A model generated the notes under the pieces. That model was not told the origin of the DNA. It worked only from the letters and a program-made list of their open reading frames with translations, and did not search any database. 64,000 nucleotides of DNA from NCBI RefSeq assembly GCF_030936135.1, contig NC_082605.1, forward strand, positions 17,256,261-17,320,260, read 5' to 3'. The DNA is from Gavia stellata (Eukaryota; Chordata; Aves; Gaviiformes; Gaviidae). The position numbers were made by a program, and so were the translations under genes. Of the stretch, positions 35,033-46,917 are shown piece by piece; positions within the stretch are counted from its first letter, which is position 1, and each line of letters starts with the position of its first letter.

Positions 35033-38000
35033 TCGTTTCACCCTTCTCATTATCTGTGAAGATACCTGTGCACGTTTGTAATAGTTTCAAAATATCTTGT
35101 ATCATTACTATATTTTGCACCGAATATTCTGTTGCATTTGTGTTTGCACAAATAATAGTAAAGATTTAGATAATTCTAAGAAATATTTTATATTGGTATA
35201 CCTAGGAACTGTATGAAACCTTGAGATGCTGGAATTTTGTAATTGGTATTTACAGAAGTTTGGTATCTAATCTCTATTTGAAGCGTGTAGCTGGTACTTA
35301 TTTTTTAATCTGTGAAGATGTAAAGAATTGTGTCTCCCAAAGGGAGTAGGAGAGCCAATTGTGTAATTGGTAGAGCTTACACTTCTTATACCGTCTTTGA
35401 CCCCCTGAGATTCTGTAGTTCGCGGGTCCCAAGTCAGTCTCCTGCACAAATGAGATTAGCCTGAGAATTGCTCTGATTTACCCTTCAGCTACTGGCTAGC
35501 CATAACAGCAGCCCCAAGCCTTCTGCTGGCCAACTCTTGTTCTTTCAACACATACCTCCTGCACCCATTTTTCCACGGGGCAGAATAAGACCTTAGTAGG
35601 CTATCCCCATAATTATAAAATGTCTAAATGAAACCCGGTATTGGGGTGATTATACCTAGCATGTCCAAATCTTTGTTTCTATAAATGTGTACATTGTATT
35701 TTATCTTAAATTCGGGTATTTCGTAGCTAACAAAGGAGAAAGAATGTTCCAGAATTTAGGCACATTCTTTGTTGCTTGTTTCTGACAGCTGAAAAGAAAA
35801 AGAGTTAAAGGAGTTTGGATAGCTGAAGCGTTAGTTTTGATACTTTCTAAAGTTAGGAATGCTTTATCACACACATTTACATTTCCTTTATTTTAATAAG
35901 TTCCTTTCCAATTTTGCAATTACAATTTTCATGTAAGTATGTTTCCCTTAAATGGATAATATGCATTAGTCATCATAACTATGCTTTTATTATGTATGTC
36001 TGTGTAGATATAATTTTGACTGGGATATAGCTTTCACTCTGCCAGGCTGTGGTTTCCTTTCTTGAATATCAGTAACTCCTCAAAGTATTAAATAGCAGTT
36101 GCAACCAAGTTTCTTCGATAGTCAGGTGTCGAGAGTGACATAATGCTAAGTCTGCTTCACTGGTTTGAAAATGCAGGCCTTTCTCCATTTTCTTGGATTG
36201 CTTCTTTGACTATTTTTGTCATCTTTCCATCTTTCAACTAGCTCTCCCTTTTCCAGGGTACCAGAGTGCTTACCTTCTGGAGAGAGAGCTCCTCCTGGTT
36301 TATTCTCAGTCATCCCATCACTTCATTGCATTGCTCTTTGCTGACAGTTGTGGTTGTAATTGACCTGCTGTAAATTCTCAACAAGAATCATTGCTGTTCT
36401 TTGCCACCCATTATCCAGAGAAAGAGTTCTCTTTAAAGGGTCGTTAAGCTGTCACTTTGCTCTTTTGAAACTTATTCTCTTAACTTCCTTCAAACTCAAC
36501 TCCAGATGTAATCCCTACAGCAAAATTCACAGGTGGTGACATAGTATACTCTGATCTCTGGTATATAGGAATAAAATTTTTGCTGATCCTTCCTTCACCC
36601 TCATCTGGTCTGTTTTTTTTACTTACCACTTACTTATTGCCCTCTTTCTAGATTTTTAAGTCTTTGGAGAAGTCTTCAGTTTTATAGGTAGCTTTTTTTT
36701 TCATTTTTGCTTGAAGCAATGGAACTTGCTTTTTATGTAACAAATAACATTAACGTCAGGATAAAAGAAAGGGCGTTTTGCATGCAGAGCTCTCATATCC
36801 CCTAAAGAAATTGGGGTAGAGATGAAGGAGTGAGTTAGTTCCACAGCAGGGAGGTCATATGCTTGAAGGGATTGGGACTTTGAGGCTAAACATTGAATGA
36901 TCTTCTGTGAAGGGGATGGTCCGTATGAATTCAGGGTCTCCTGTCCTAAACAAACGAAGGAGAAAAAGGATTTTTGACAAACACTGCATTGCCTTTCCGA
37001 GTAAGCAGCAGCAAGAGTTGAAGAGAAAGTTTTATACTGTAGTATTCAATGAGATTTGTATGTGTTACTAGGAAAGACAATGTTTTTGAGATTTCTACTA
37101 CTGTAGAAATTTGTTAACAATCAGTTTTATTAGCCATAAAGCAGAACAATGACTGCAGAAGAGAGAGAGAGAAAATAATACCATGCTTGCTCTCGAGTGT
37201 TGTCCACTGCAGACAAGAAAATTTTGGATTTTATTGAGTAGCTAGAGTATAATTAAGCTCGGATGTGCTTCTTAGGATCAAGTATGTCACTGAGCAAGGT
37301 AAAGCTTAGAAATAGTAAATATATCTGTAGGTGATCTCAGTCAAGATAGAGTCAGCTGCTAAGCTGCAGTTTAAAAGAAAAGAATAAAAAGGGTTTTATC
37401 CTCTGTGCATAGGAAGAATTTAAAGACATGAACTCAGTTTGCAGACAGCTTCCCAGAGGAGCAGCAGAAGCCAGGAAAAGCTTCATACTGTACTTTCTAC
37501 TGGGGCAGAGCCCTACAGCCCTCTTGGACTGCATTCCTCTTGTCTGGACTTTAATCCTTGGAGGAGAAAAAAATAGTTTCCTCTGAAGTGTCATCCAGTC
37601 CCAGCGCTAGATTGGCTTATTTATATCTATCTTCATGACTTTTTAGTAGGTGAAAAAAAATCACCAGTTTAATTTCAAAGCACTTACAAAAATCAATTAT
37701 TTGATCTTTAATGTAACCTGTGCACAAGGATGGTTGAAATTTTTTTTCAGGTTTTAACAGGGCATTGTTTAGCATTTACCAATTAGGCATTGATTTAAGC
37801 TAAACTAAAGCAAACCGGGCTTAAATTTGGTTTATATAAACAGTAAGTTTATAAACATTGAATGAAAGGATTTTAAAAACCTGAGCTCGAGATCATAAAA
37901 GTTCCTTTTGTAAGAAAGGCCTCAATCTGTACATCTGTCTAGTTTTTGTTGAATTCTTCATCAGCGATACAGTAATAGTCACTAATGACTACTATGTGAG

Positions 38001-39736
38001 GGATCATTTTTAGCTATCCACGTTCTATGACATGGTGGTAAAAATGTTAATGATTGCGTACCGAGAGCCCCTGTTGTTGGAGTCGTGCTATATTCTAGAA
38101 AAATCCTGTGTAGAAAATCCAACACTGTCGTGTTACCAGCTTGTAATACAGACATAACCGTCTGCTTGGAAATCTGGTCAGTAATAGTCGATGTAAGTGC
38201 AGTAACTGGGCTGAAGATTGAGATTTCATCCAATGCATACCTTTCGGGTAATGTCAGGCTGCCATTTAAAGAGCTGCTCTGTACATAAGAGTGCATAACA
38301 GCACCCTGCTTACCTTTCAATTTTAAATCCATTGCAGAAACTGTATTTGTAAAATTGATAAAATGCTTCATATTAGTTTTTAAATACATATATTTATAGT
38401 TATGAAATGGAGATAAGGTTTCAAATGTCTTATTGCTGTACTCTTTTTGTTTTCTTTCAGAATAAATCAGGTACAAGTTAGAAAAAGCTTCCAAAATCTG
38501 AACAGATGAAGATCAATTGATAAATCAACCCAGCGATTCACCATACTTTCAAGGTACTGTGACACGCTTACCCAAATATTTTCCTTAAGCATAATATTCA
38601 CATACTTTAAATGTGAGAAGCGTGGAGAACAGGATATTAGCAGGGTTGCAAAGCAAGTCTGAAGTGTTACCAGATGCAGTGGGGAGACTTTTTTTTTTTT
38701 AAGTGCAGGTGTTTAATATATGTTTCAGTGGGAAATAAAGCGACCTTCCAATCGACCTAAAGGGAGTTCAATGCATGGAACAGTCAGACTTAAAAAGATA
38801 AAAGTAAGTTGGATTATCTCTCTCAGTCACTTAGATGAAGTGATTTGGACAAGTAAGATGTGGCAGACAGGCAATATTTTTAATTTATTTATTATATTTT
38901 AGAAGATATAAATTTCTTATTCTGAATAATTATTTTTGTCTATTTCCACGTTTCCATGATACTTTAAAGCATTTGAAAGCTGTTAGGCTCTGGTATGTAC
39001 CATATTTGTTATCTTACAAGTTCAGAAAGTAGAATTGTAAACTGAGGCAAAGACTGTACAGTTGCATAATACAGTGGGGTTCTTCTCCGTGACTGGTGTT
39101 CCTGGCAGAACGTTAGGAAAAAGCGAAAATTATGATAATAAATTGAAATTCTGGCTAAAAAGCTGCTAGTGCAGATTATTTTATCAGGTACTGCTAATTC
39201 TTTGAAATAATATCTGTTTCTTTCTCTGTTTCCGTTACGTTTATCTCTACTCTTTGTTATCACATGCATTTCACCATTTTGTATATTTTTGCTTGACATC
39301 AGGAAAGAAAAGACTTCATTCTAAGTTTGCATTTTTCTTATGCACAGACTTGAAGAATCCAGCTTGTTACAGCCTGGCTAGTATTTGCTGTGCAAATAAT
39401 CTTTTAATATATCTTAGAATAGATTGCAGCAGAAAGGGCCATTACAGTTAGCATGGAGCTGGTCTGCGGAACTTATTTAAGTGGCAGAGTTAATCTGGGC
39501 TCAAGAAGAACGAGGAGTGTTTTTCATGGTGTGGTTTTTGCAATATGTAACATTGGAAACTGTAATATCTGCGGTTTCTATAACAAAATGCTTCCCCTGG
39601 ATTTTCCAACAGCCTGAGAAGTGGCTATATTAATGAACCCAGAGTGCCTGGGATTGCAAACTGAAATTGGCATTGTTCTTATCTGCTTCTTTGCTCCTCA
39701 TCACTAAATAGGGCCTCAACATCTATCAGATTTTCA

Positions 39737-40565
39737 TATAATCATAGGAAAGTCTAGATTGGAAGAGTCCTCTGGACATTGTCTGGTCCAGCCTTCTGTT
39801 GAAAGCATGTTATCTGAGGCCTGGTCAAGCCAAGTGTTAAGTATTTCCAGCAAGGGAAAGTCCACCATTTCTTTGGGCAACCTGTTCCAATATTTAATTG
39901 TTCTTACAGTGAATATTTTTTTCTTGTGTCCAGGCAGAGCTTCTGAAGCAAGCTGTGCCTGTTGCCTCTTGCCCTGTCACTGTGTTTCTTGTGAAGAGAG
40001 TACCTCCATCTTCTGTATAATTATTTTTTACTTATTGGAAGACTGTGATTACATCCCACCTAAGCCTTCTCTTTTTTAGGCCAAACAAACCCAATTCTTT
40101 CTCATTTCTCCAGTAAGTTTTCCAACCTTCTAATCACTTTGGTGGTCCTCTGCTGGACCCTGTCTAATTTTTTAATGTTTCTTGAACTGGCACAGTCTCT
40201 CAGCGTGTCACAGTCTCTGTGCATAGTGACACTTCCTTTGGGTGTATCTACCTATCTTCCAAGTTTCGTGTCATCTGCAGACTCGGTGAGGATACGTTTC
40301 CTCCCATCATCCAGGTAATTTTAAAAGATACTGGATAGGATTGAGGCCAGTACTGACCCCCGGGGAACCCCTTGTGACTGATTGCCAGTTTGATTTTGAG
40401 CCATCACCACCCTTTGAGCACAGCAGTTTAGCCCGTTTGCCAGCAATCTCATGGTCCACATTCATGACCTTTCAAACTAACTCGTTTAGCACCCTTGCAT
40501 GCACCCTGTCAAGTCCCATAGACCTGTCCATGTCCAATTTGTGTGGTATTTTGTTGCTAACTTGC
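39737..40565 (-). repeat. CR1-type LINE 3' fragment, antisense (about 0.8 kb)
   Basis: On the plus strand this begins AATCATAGGAAAGTCTAGATT, the complement of a CR1 3' terminus. It continues with TTGGAAGAGTCCTCTGGACA and 'GGGCAACCTGTTCC'. Further on come 'TGTCATCTGCAGACTCGGTGAGG', 'CCAGTACTGACCCCCGGGGAACCCC' and 'CCTTGCATGCACCCTGTCAAGTCC'. The element's sense strand is therefore minus with its 3' end at 39737. It is the longest CR1 copy here, 5'-truncated, and its reading frame is broken. Two plus-strand open frames within it are antisense shadows. Confidence 0.88.
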
Positions 40566-42310
40566 TAAGCGTGTGGTCAGTGCAGGTAGCATCAGCAAGC
40601 AGCAATCAAATGTGAGAAGAATAGTATAAATTTGAATTTCCTTGTGCCAGGGTTCTCAGGATCCTTGATTTGATGTTAATCAGCATGTCAAAATTCTGAG
40701 GGTATGAGGACTCAAGCAGCTTCACATCATAAGTAGGCATCATTGTGGTCTCAAGGAACTCTTGAGTCCTGTGGGCTGTGCTTGGACCCAGAGTCTTCTG
40801 CCTCAATGAACTGCCAAGGACCGACGTAGACAAGCTGGGAAGAAACCAGGCAGGGTTGTGAAACCTTGCGTGGTGGTTAGGTTCCATCGGAAATTCATTG
40901 ATATCAAACTGTTCCCATTAAGTACTTTGATTTCAACAAACGGAAATTCAGCACTAATGTTTTGTTACAATTGACATGAATAGCTGTGTATTTTAGTAAT
41001 TCTAAATTGTAATACCGTATTCTCTGTGTATAAATGAAAATTTAAAAGGTTGTACCCATTTCTGGTTCCTCTGATTAAAATGATTCATCTGCATAGTTAG
41101 GTTGCCAAAATTGTTTTAACATTTCCAAATTCAAAAGGTGATTTCAATACCTTATGTAAAATAGATAAAGATCAGTTTGATTTCCAAATCATTAACTGGA
41201 TGTATTTTACGTAGTTTTACCTATTTACCTTTAACACTTGAAAACTTTGTGTCACTATTCAGTGTTTTCTCTGTAAAAGTCTCTTCAAGAATTGACAGTA
41301 TTCAGTGACATCTAAGCAGGGCAAGGATCTGTGTTCCTGTATTCTTTATGCTCCTTATTCTGCTTTAGGTTGCTATGTCTTCAGTTCTTGCAGAAGTTTG
41401 ACTTGTGTTTAAGACATATTTGATAGTTCAATAAAGAAGGAAGCGGTTGCAATGTTTTGTTAGACACTGTATATTTTATTAACACATGGCAATGACATAG
41501 GTTTATAATTTGGGTGTAAAAATATTATCTTATCTTCCGTATAGTCGTTGTGAAGTTTGAGGGCACCTATTGCACTCTAATCCTAATGCAGAATTCTTTT
41601 CGGATTTACTTACAGTTATTAGCCTCCATTCCCCTATTCCTTCTCATAAGAAAAGAATACTTTAAGTTAGTCTTGAAATCTTAACAATATTGTTCTTTCT
41701 CCTGGTACAGGTGGTTTATGGTAGGTATCCACAATAATTTCATACTCCAGTATTTAAAATAGCTGTATTCCACCACTTCTGAGCATCTTCAGCTCCTCCT
41801 TTGAAGTGTTGCTTATAAATGAAATTATACACATCAACCTGTTTCCAGGATCTGTGGGAGAAGGATAATAGACTGGCATGGTTTGCTGTATAATTTTTTA
41901 TTGTGTGCTGCTCATGATTACTATTCTGCGGGATCACAGTCCTGTGTATAGTTACAAAGGGAGAAGTTGCTTGCTTTCACTGGAGGTGAGAGTGAACTAC
42001 AGATTACCATAATGTGTTTTTCTTAATATATTAATATTTTTCTATAGTGGGGCTTAGATGAAATGGTCTGTTTTGTTACGGCTGGATAGTTCTCTCATCA
42101 TCTGGACATGCTGATTTATATGAAGTTTTTATCTCTTGCTTCCTTACTTGCCCAATTATATTCTTATACTTCTCATAATGGAGACATATTTTAAAATGCA
42201 CAAAATGTACTCCCGGTTCCACCACTGTCAACAGGAGCTGACGGGAGGGTCAGGACTTCACTTCAGCCTATCGGCTTCTTGAGTTGTCATTTCATCCTGA
42301 ATCTCATCTA

Positions 42311-42338
42311 CCAAGAAGTCTTCACCAAGAAGTCTTCA
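42311..42338. repeat. Short tandem repeat, 14 bp x 2
   Basis: CCAAGAAGTCTTCA is repeated immediately in tandem. No function is implied. Confidence 0.9.
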
Positions 42339-44061
42339 CTAATATTTGTTCTTAGTTTTTAAGCCCTTCTTGATGATTTCATACCTTTTGGCTAGAATTA
42401 ACTTACTTGATTTCCTTTAATGCTGTAATGTGACTCAGATTTTTCCTTGACAGACTTTTTTGTGAATTCACTATTTTTCTTTCTTCTGAGTACCGATAAA
42501 GTGACACCCTCGGAGGTTCCCCCTGTCTCTCCCTTTGCGCTTCAGTTCTTACATCCTTTCACTTTTGTTGTGGAAAATCATCTGTGAATCGTGTTATTGT
42601 ATTTCTTCTGTTCTTGAAAGAGTTCATCCACAGATCCATCCTTCCTTTTTCATTCCAGTTAAGAATTACCATATCTCAGGTCCTATGTGGAGGCTGTCTT
42701 TCAGATTCTAACTGAGCAGCTGAGGTAGGTGTTCCCTGTTTGAATGGCTTTCCCGGACCACCTGGCAAAAGAATGAAACCTGCCAGTACAGGTGAAAAAA
42801 TGCCTGCAGTGTCATGCCACAAAATAACCATCCTCTGCAGTTTTAAGCAGTTGCATGCTGTTTGTAGGCATACATTTAATCATAGTATCGCCAACCATGT
42901 TTAATATGTTGTTAAATCTATTTAGTAAGCTTTAAAACTGTCGTTTTTTCTTTCTTCATGTTTTGTTTCCTCTTTTTGACTCCTTTGTTTATTTCCTTTT
43001 GCAAACTGTTAATTTGTTTGTTTGTTTGTGCTTTCTTCACCCCATTATTTGGCTGTTTTCTCTACGTCATCCACTGTTTTCTGCTGTTTTCCCACCTCAC
43101 ATTTTTCCTTCTCCGCTTTCCATCTGAGCTTAACTTACTCCTCCATTTTTTTTCTCTCCATTCTCTGTATACCTGTTCTCATTCACGCATACAAGCAGCC
43201 TGTGGTTATTCACACACCGTCTCAGTCCCAACTTGGGCTATTTTCCTTCCTCAGTTAAGCCCTTTGAATTGTAGCATTTCTGGACCACTTCTTGTTCTCT
43301 TAAAAGAGCGTTGGCTTCTAGGCAGCGCTTTCCACACTTGAGTGTTCTGCCTACTCCTGAGCAGGTTCATCACACTTAATTTTGGGTGCCTAATGAAGGT
43401 GTCTAATTTATGTGCATGCTCATCCTTGCCTATTTCTGTGGTCAGTGGGAGGAGAAGGGCTTCTTCAAAAAGTGCTTTGGACCAGGAGGGACCAAACTGA
43501 TCCCAAAAGTATCCCTGGCTCTCCACTGATTGCCGGGGGAGCTTTGGATGACTGTACTCCTGACCTGGATTTCTCAGATCCGTAATAGTCACCTCTGTTC
43601 AAAGTTTACAGCTTGTACATGTGTTTTCATTTCTGGTCTCCTTCTAACATGGATTTTCAGGCTTTTCCCTATTTTTTCCTAAAATCATGAATGCATCTGT
43701 GCATAGCACTATGGAAACAATTTAAGAGAATTGAACTTGTGTGCTTAGAAAAACCCAAACACACATTCAGCATAGTGAGTTTATGGGAAAAGAAAGTTCT
43801 CTTCACCTCCAGTCCTTGTAAAATTGGTTTTCCATCTGCCCCTATTCCTGCTCTCTAACTAATCGGTCTTGTGCATTGAACTGATGAACTGATCCTTCTG
43901 CTGCCACTTTCCTCCCTCTACTGGAATACTGATGTATTCCTGACACAGTGGGAAAGTATTTCACTAGCGGATGAAGGTTTACTAAAGAACAGCCTGAGGC
44001 CCAGACTGCAGAATTAGATCTTGAGTGGGAATATATAGGGGGAAAAAAGTTGTGAAAGAGC

Positions 44062-44080
44062 GGGGGGGGGGGGGGGGGGG
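44062..44080. repeat. Homopolymer G run (19)
   Basis: An uninterrupted run of 19 G in intergenic DNA. Its length is likely to be polymorphic and error-prone in sequencing. It also has G-quadruplex potential. Confidence 0.9.
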
Positions 44081-46039
44081 AATGCAATGAGCAGTTGGAA
44101 AGAGCAAAAAAGAGCAAGGAAGGAGATAATCAAAGATGTATGAAATAAAGGTCGTGTGTGCTTTGCCTGTGTGGATGGCACTTCTAAAGCAAGAGGTGCT
44201 TTTGAGTAACTTGATGAGAGTCAACCTTAGAAACTAAAAAGTTGATAATATATTGGCTTCTTAAAGTAGTTAGCTAATCAATGTAATTTTGCCAAATTAA
44301 GCCATTTTACTTTTGCATAATTTGACGTACATACATCAGCAATGTTTAAAGAAAGGAATCATGTGATGTGTGAACATTAGCTTGATATGCCATGGTAAAA
44401 TCTGTCACTATTGAAAGGTAGGTAGGCGTTGGTGTTCTATAGCTCTGTTTGGTCACCCATCACTGTATTTGCTTTACGGCCTGTGTAAAATAAATAACAG
44501 CGAAAGCCTTTACGAATGTGATGGACACTCGGAAAAAGATCGAGGATCTTTTTCAAACTGCAGCTGAGGCAGCTTTCTGACAGCTTCCTCCAGAACAAAG
44601 GAGAGCTGTGTGAATGAACTAAAGTTTGTAATACAAACCAGAATATTTGACACAGAGAATATAGTTCTTGTCCTATGGCTGGAATCTGAACTCCGCTACG
44701 GATGTTGTATTCGACTCCATTTGTGGAGCACTTCAAAGAACTAAACTTGAGAAAAATTACTTAGAGATTTTTTTTTTCCTATCTGGCTTCTACACCACAA
44801 AAGAAGCTTAGGTTCTGTTCAGAAATTGTTTAGCACCTGACTGACATTTTTCTTCTAGTGATGTTCTTAGCTTTAATTATAAGTAGTTTTCTATATTATA
44901 AAGTATTCTATTTCAGAATTAATCAAACAATAATGCCCTCCATTCATCATTTATCTTTAGACTCTGCTCACATAAACACCTTTACTCATGCTGAAGTTGA
45001 AGAGCTGTTCCACTGTTTTGGGAGGCTACAGTACAGTTACGAACATGTGTAACGGAAAGATCAGGGCCCAGATCAAGAAGTTGATAGCCTTTCTTAATTA
45101 ATCCTGCTACAAATGTCTGCGGTGGAAGTCATTGTTGCTATCTTTATGTAAATCTCATGATGTTTGCCTTTTTTTAACCAGTTAAATTACTTACAGTGAT
45201 CAAGAGGAGAGAAAAATCTCACTAACTGTTCTGTATCAGATCTACAATTTTACAAGATACATTCTGAGTGTGACCTAAGTTATCAGTTGGATCGAACACT
45301 GAAACTATTCTTAAAATTACAATCTGTCCCATTCCCATCCCATGTGACAATTCTCAGATGAGCTTGTATTTGGACATCTCTTGTATGCATAAATTTGGAA
45401 AGAAACATCTATAGCTTCTATAGTTCCACGCTTTAAATGAAAATAGCAAAGCGTTAGCTAAGCCTGCATGTACGTACACCTCTGCAGGACTGGGACCGCA
45501 TGGTCTGAACAAATTTATTTACAGTTTTGACTTCTGCTCTCTAGTTTTGCAAATGCACGTGTGTGATCCACGAGCAGTTCCACTGACGTGGGAGTCCCAT
45601 GCTCTTGAGCTTACCCAGGGGCTGAGTGCCTATAGAGGAGGCAGCGGATCGGGTTTATATACGTCTTTAGCTGTTCATTGAGGATGTTATTACTGACAGC
45701 AGCTCCAAGCGTGACCAGAAATCTTTGCAGATCGTGGCCTGAGAGTTTAATTTGACATTGGTACTTGAACGTTTTAATCGACTGGAGAGAAAGCCCTGTA
45801 ATAAATGGATTCTAAACCCAGATTTTTTTTTTTAATCAAATTAACTTGATTTTGCAAAGCTTAAACTTTGTTACTAAGAGTTTTCAGGCAGGAAAGCATC
45901 CCTTCATCCTCGCTTTTAACACCGCTCAACGTCATCCCAAAGTTTAGGCAAAAAAAAAAAAAAAGCGCAGCTTTTTAAAAGGAAATGCGGAAAAACAATG
46001 ACAAGACACCCCCCCACGAGACAGGTTACGAGTGTAGCG

Positions 46040-46153
46040 AAGGCAGCGGCGAGCAGGAAACTCGCTCCGGGCGGGCGGTGTCCCGCCTGGCGGCCCCGGG
46101 CCGGGGGGGGAACGCCGCCCGCCCGGAGCGAGTTTCCTGCTCGCCGCTGCCTT
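46040..46153. repeat. Perfect 39-bp inverted repeat with 36-bp spacer
   Basis: The left arm 46040-46078 (starting AAGGCAGCGGCGAGCAGG) and right arm 46115-46153 (ending GCTCGCCGCTGCCTT) are exact reverse complements. Arms are about 70% GC; the spacer holds CCCGGGCCGGGGGGGG. It lies at the upstream edge of the ATXN7 CpG island. Confidence 0.97.
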
Positions 46154-46439
46154 TAAGGAGGCGCCGGGTTTAAGGTGGACCGGCGAGGAGGGGCGGAGCT
46201 GGGCTTGCGCGCTCCTCCCCGCCGCGTCGCGTCGCTGGTCCGTCCCCCCTTCCCGGGGCAGCGGGTGCCAGGCGGGGTTGTGATGCGGCCGTTGTTTTTG
46301 TAGGGTCGCGGGCTGTGGTGCGGAGAGAGAAAGGCGGCCCATGGAGCCGGGGAGCGCCTGGTGGGCGGTGTAGCCCTGCCCTCCTCCTCCTCCCCCCCCC
46401 CCCCCCTTCCGCTGCTTTGTTAGCGCAAACACACAAACG

Positions 46440-46524
46440 CGCCTCACCTACACGGTGAAGAGGAAGGGAGCGCTCCCCGTACAATAATGGGCACCCGGCT
46501 CCTGCCCCCCGGGCCGCCGCAGAG
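46440..46524 (+). other. ATXN7: Inferred ATXN7 5' UTR exon (3' end defined by donor)
   Basis: A consensus donor CAGAG|GTGAGT ends at 46524, and a good acceptor (ttttctcgttacattatag) precedes the coding exon at about 46657. The intron would be only about 132 nt. The 5' edge of this exon is unknown and the start given is nominal. It contains an ATG at 46487 that stays open to the donor (see findings). Confidence 0.5.
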
Positions 46525-46667
46525 GTGAGTCGACGCCGCCCCGGGCCGCAGGCTCCCCGCGGGGAGGAGAGCGAGCGGGCTGACAGCGCCGCGGCGCTTC
46601 CTTAAAAGCGCGGCGCCACCTTAAGCGCCCGATGACTTTTTCTCGTTACATTATAGCAGCGGAAAGA

Positions 46668-46917
46668 ATGTCGGCGCGGGCCGCGGGTGACGTCAGAAGG
46701 GAGCAGCGCAGCGCGGCGGCGGCCAGGCAGCGGCAGCGGCGGCCCCGCCACGGCGAAGGAGGCGGAGGCGGAGGAGGCGGGAGCGGCGCCGGCCCCGCCG
46801 CCACCGCAGCGGCAATGGCGGCCGTCGGGGAGCGCAGGTCCCTGCCCAGCCCCGAGGCGATGCTGGGGCAGCCCTGGAGCCACTGGGTCGATGCTGCTAA
46901 ACTTCACGGGAACGACG
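46668..46917 (+). CDS. ATXN7: ATXN7 coding exon 1
   Basis: 83 codons plus one base, ending at the donor GACG|GTGAGC. It contains the position of the human SCA7 CAG repeat, here without a glutamine run, and an eight-glycine run encoded by GGAGGCGGAGGCGGAGGAGG-type sequence. A TGACGTCA element lies at 46688-46695. Confidence 0.94.

Larger units (their letters stand above)
29951..39736. other. Intergenic stretch, THOC7 to ATXN7 (middle)
   Basis: AT-rich. It holds the MIR-like relic near 33.3 kb, a pyrimidine-rich low-complexity block near 33750-33800 (TCTATC/TCTC repeats) and a 170-codon minus-strand open frame at 37982-38494. No gene is recognised. Confidence 0.6.
40566..45980. other. Intergenic stretch upstream of ATXN7
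   Basis: AT-rich, with a pyrimidine-rich block near 42940-43160 that produces a hydrophobic spurious open frame, and the G19 run at 44062. No gene is recognised. Confidence 0.6.

Noticed and set aside
39759-40568. Open frames that might be a host gene
   Set aside because: They are antisense readings of a CR1 LINE 3' fragment.
42958-43341. 127-codon hydrophobic open frame that looks like a membrane protein
   Set aside because: It is produced by a pyrimidine-rich (TTT/CTT/TCC) block, which encodes Phe/Leu/Ser by composition alone. There is no splice or homology support.
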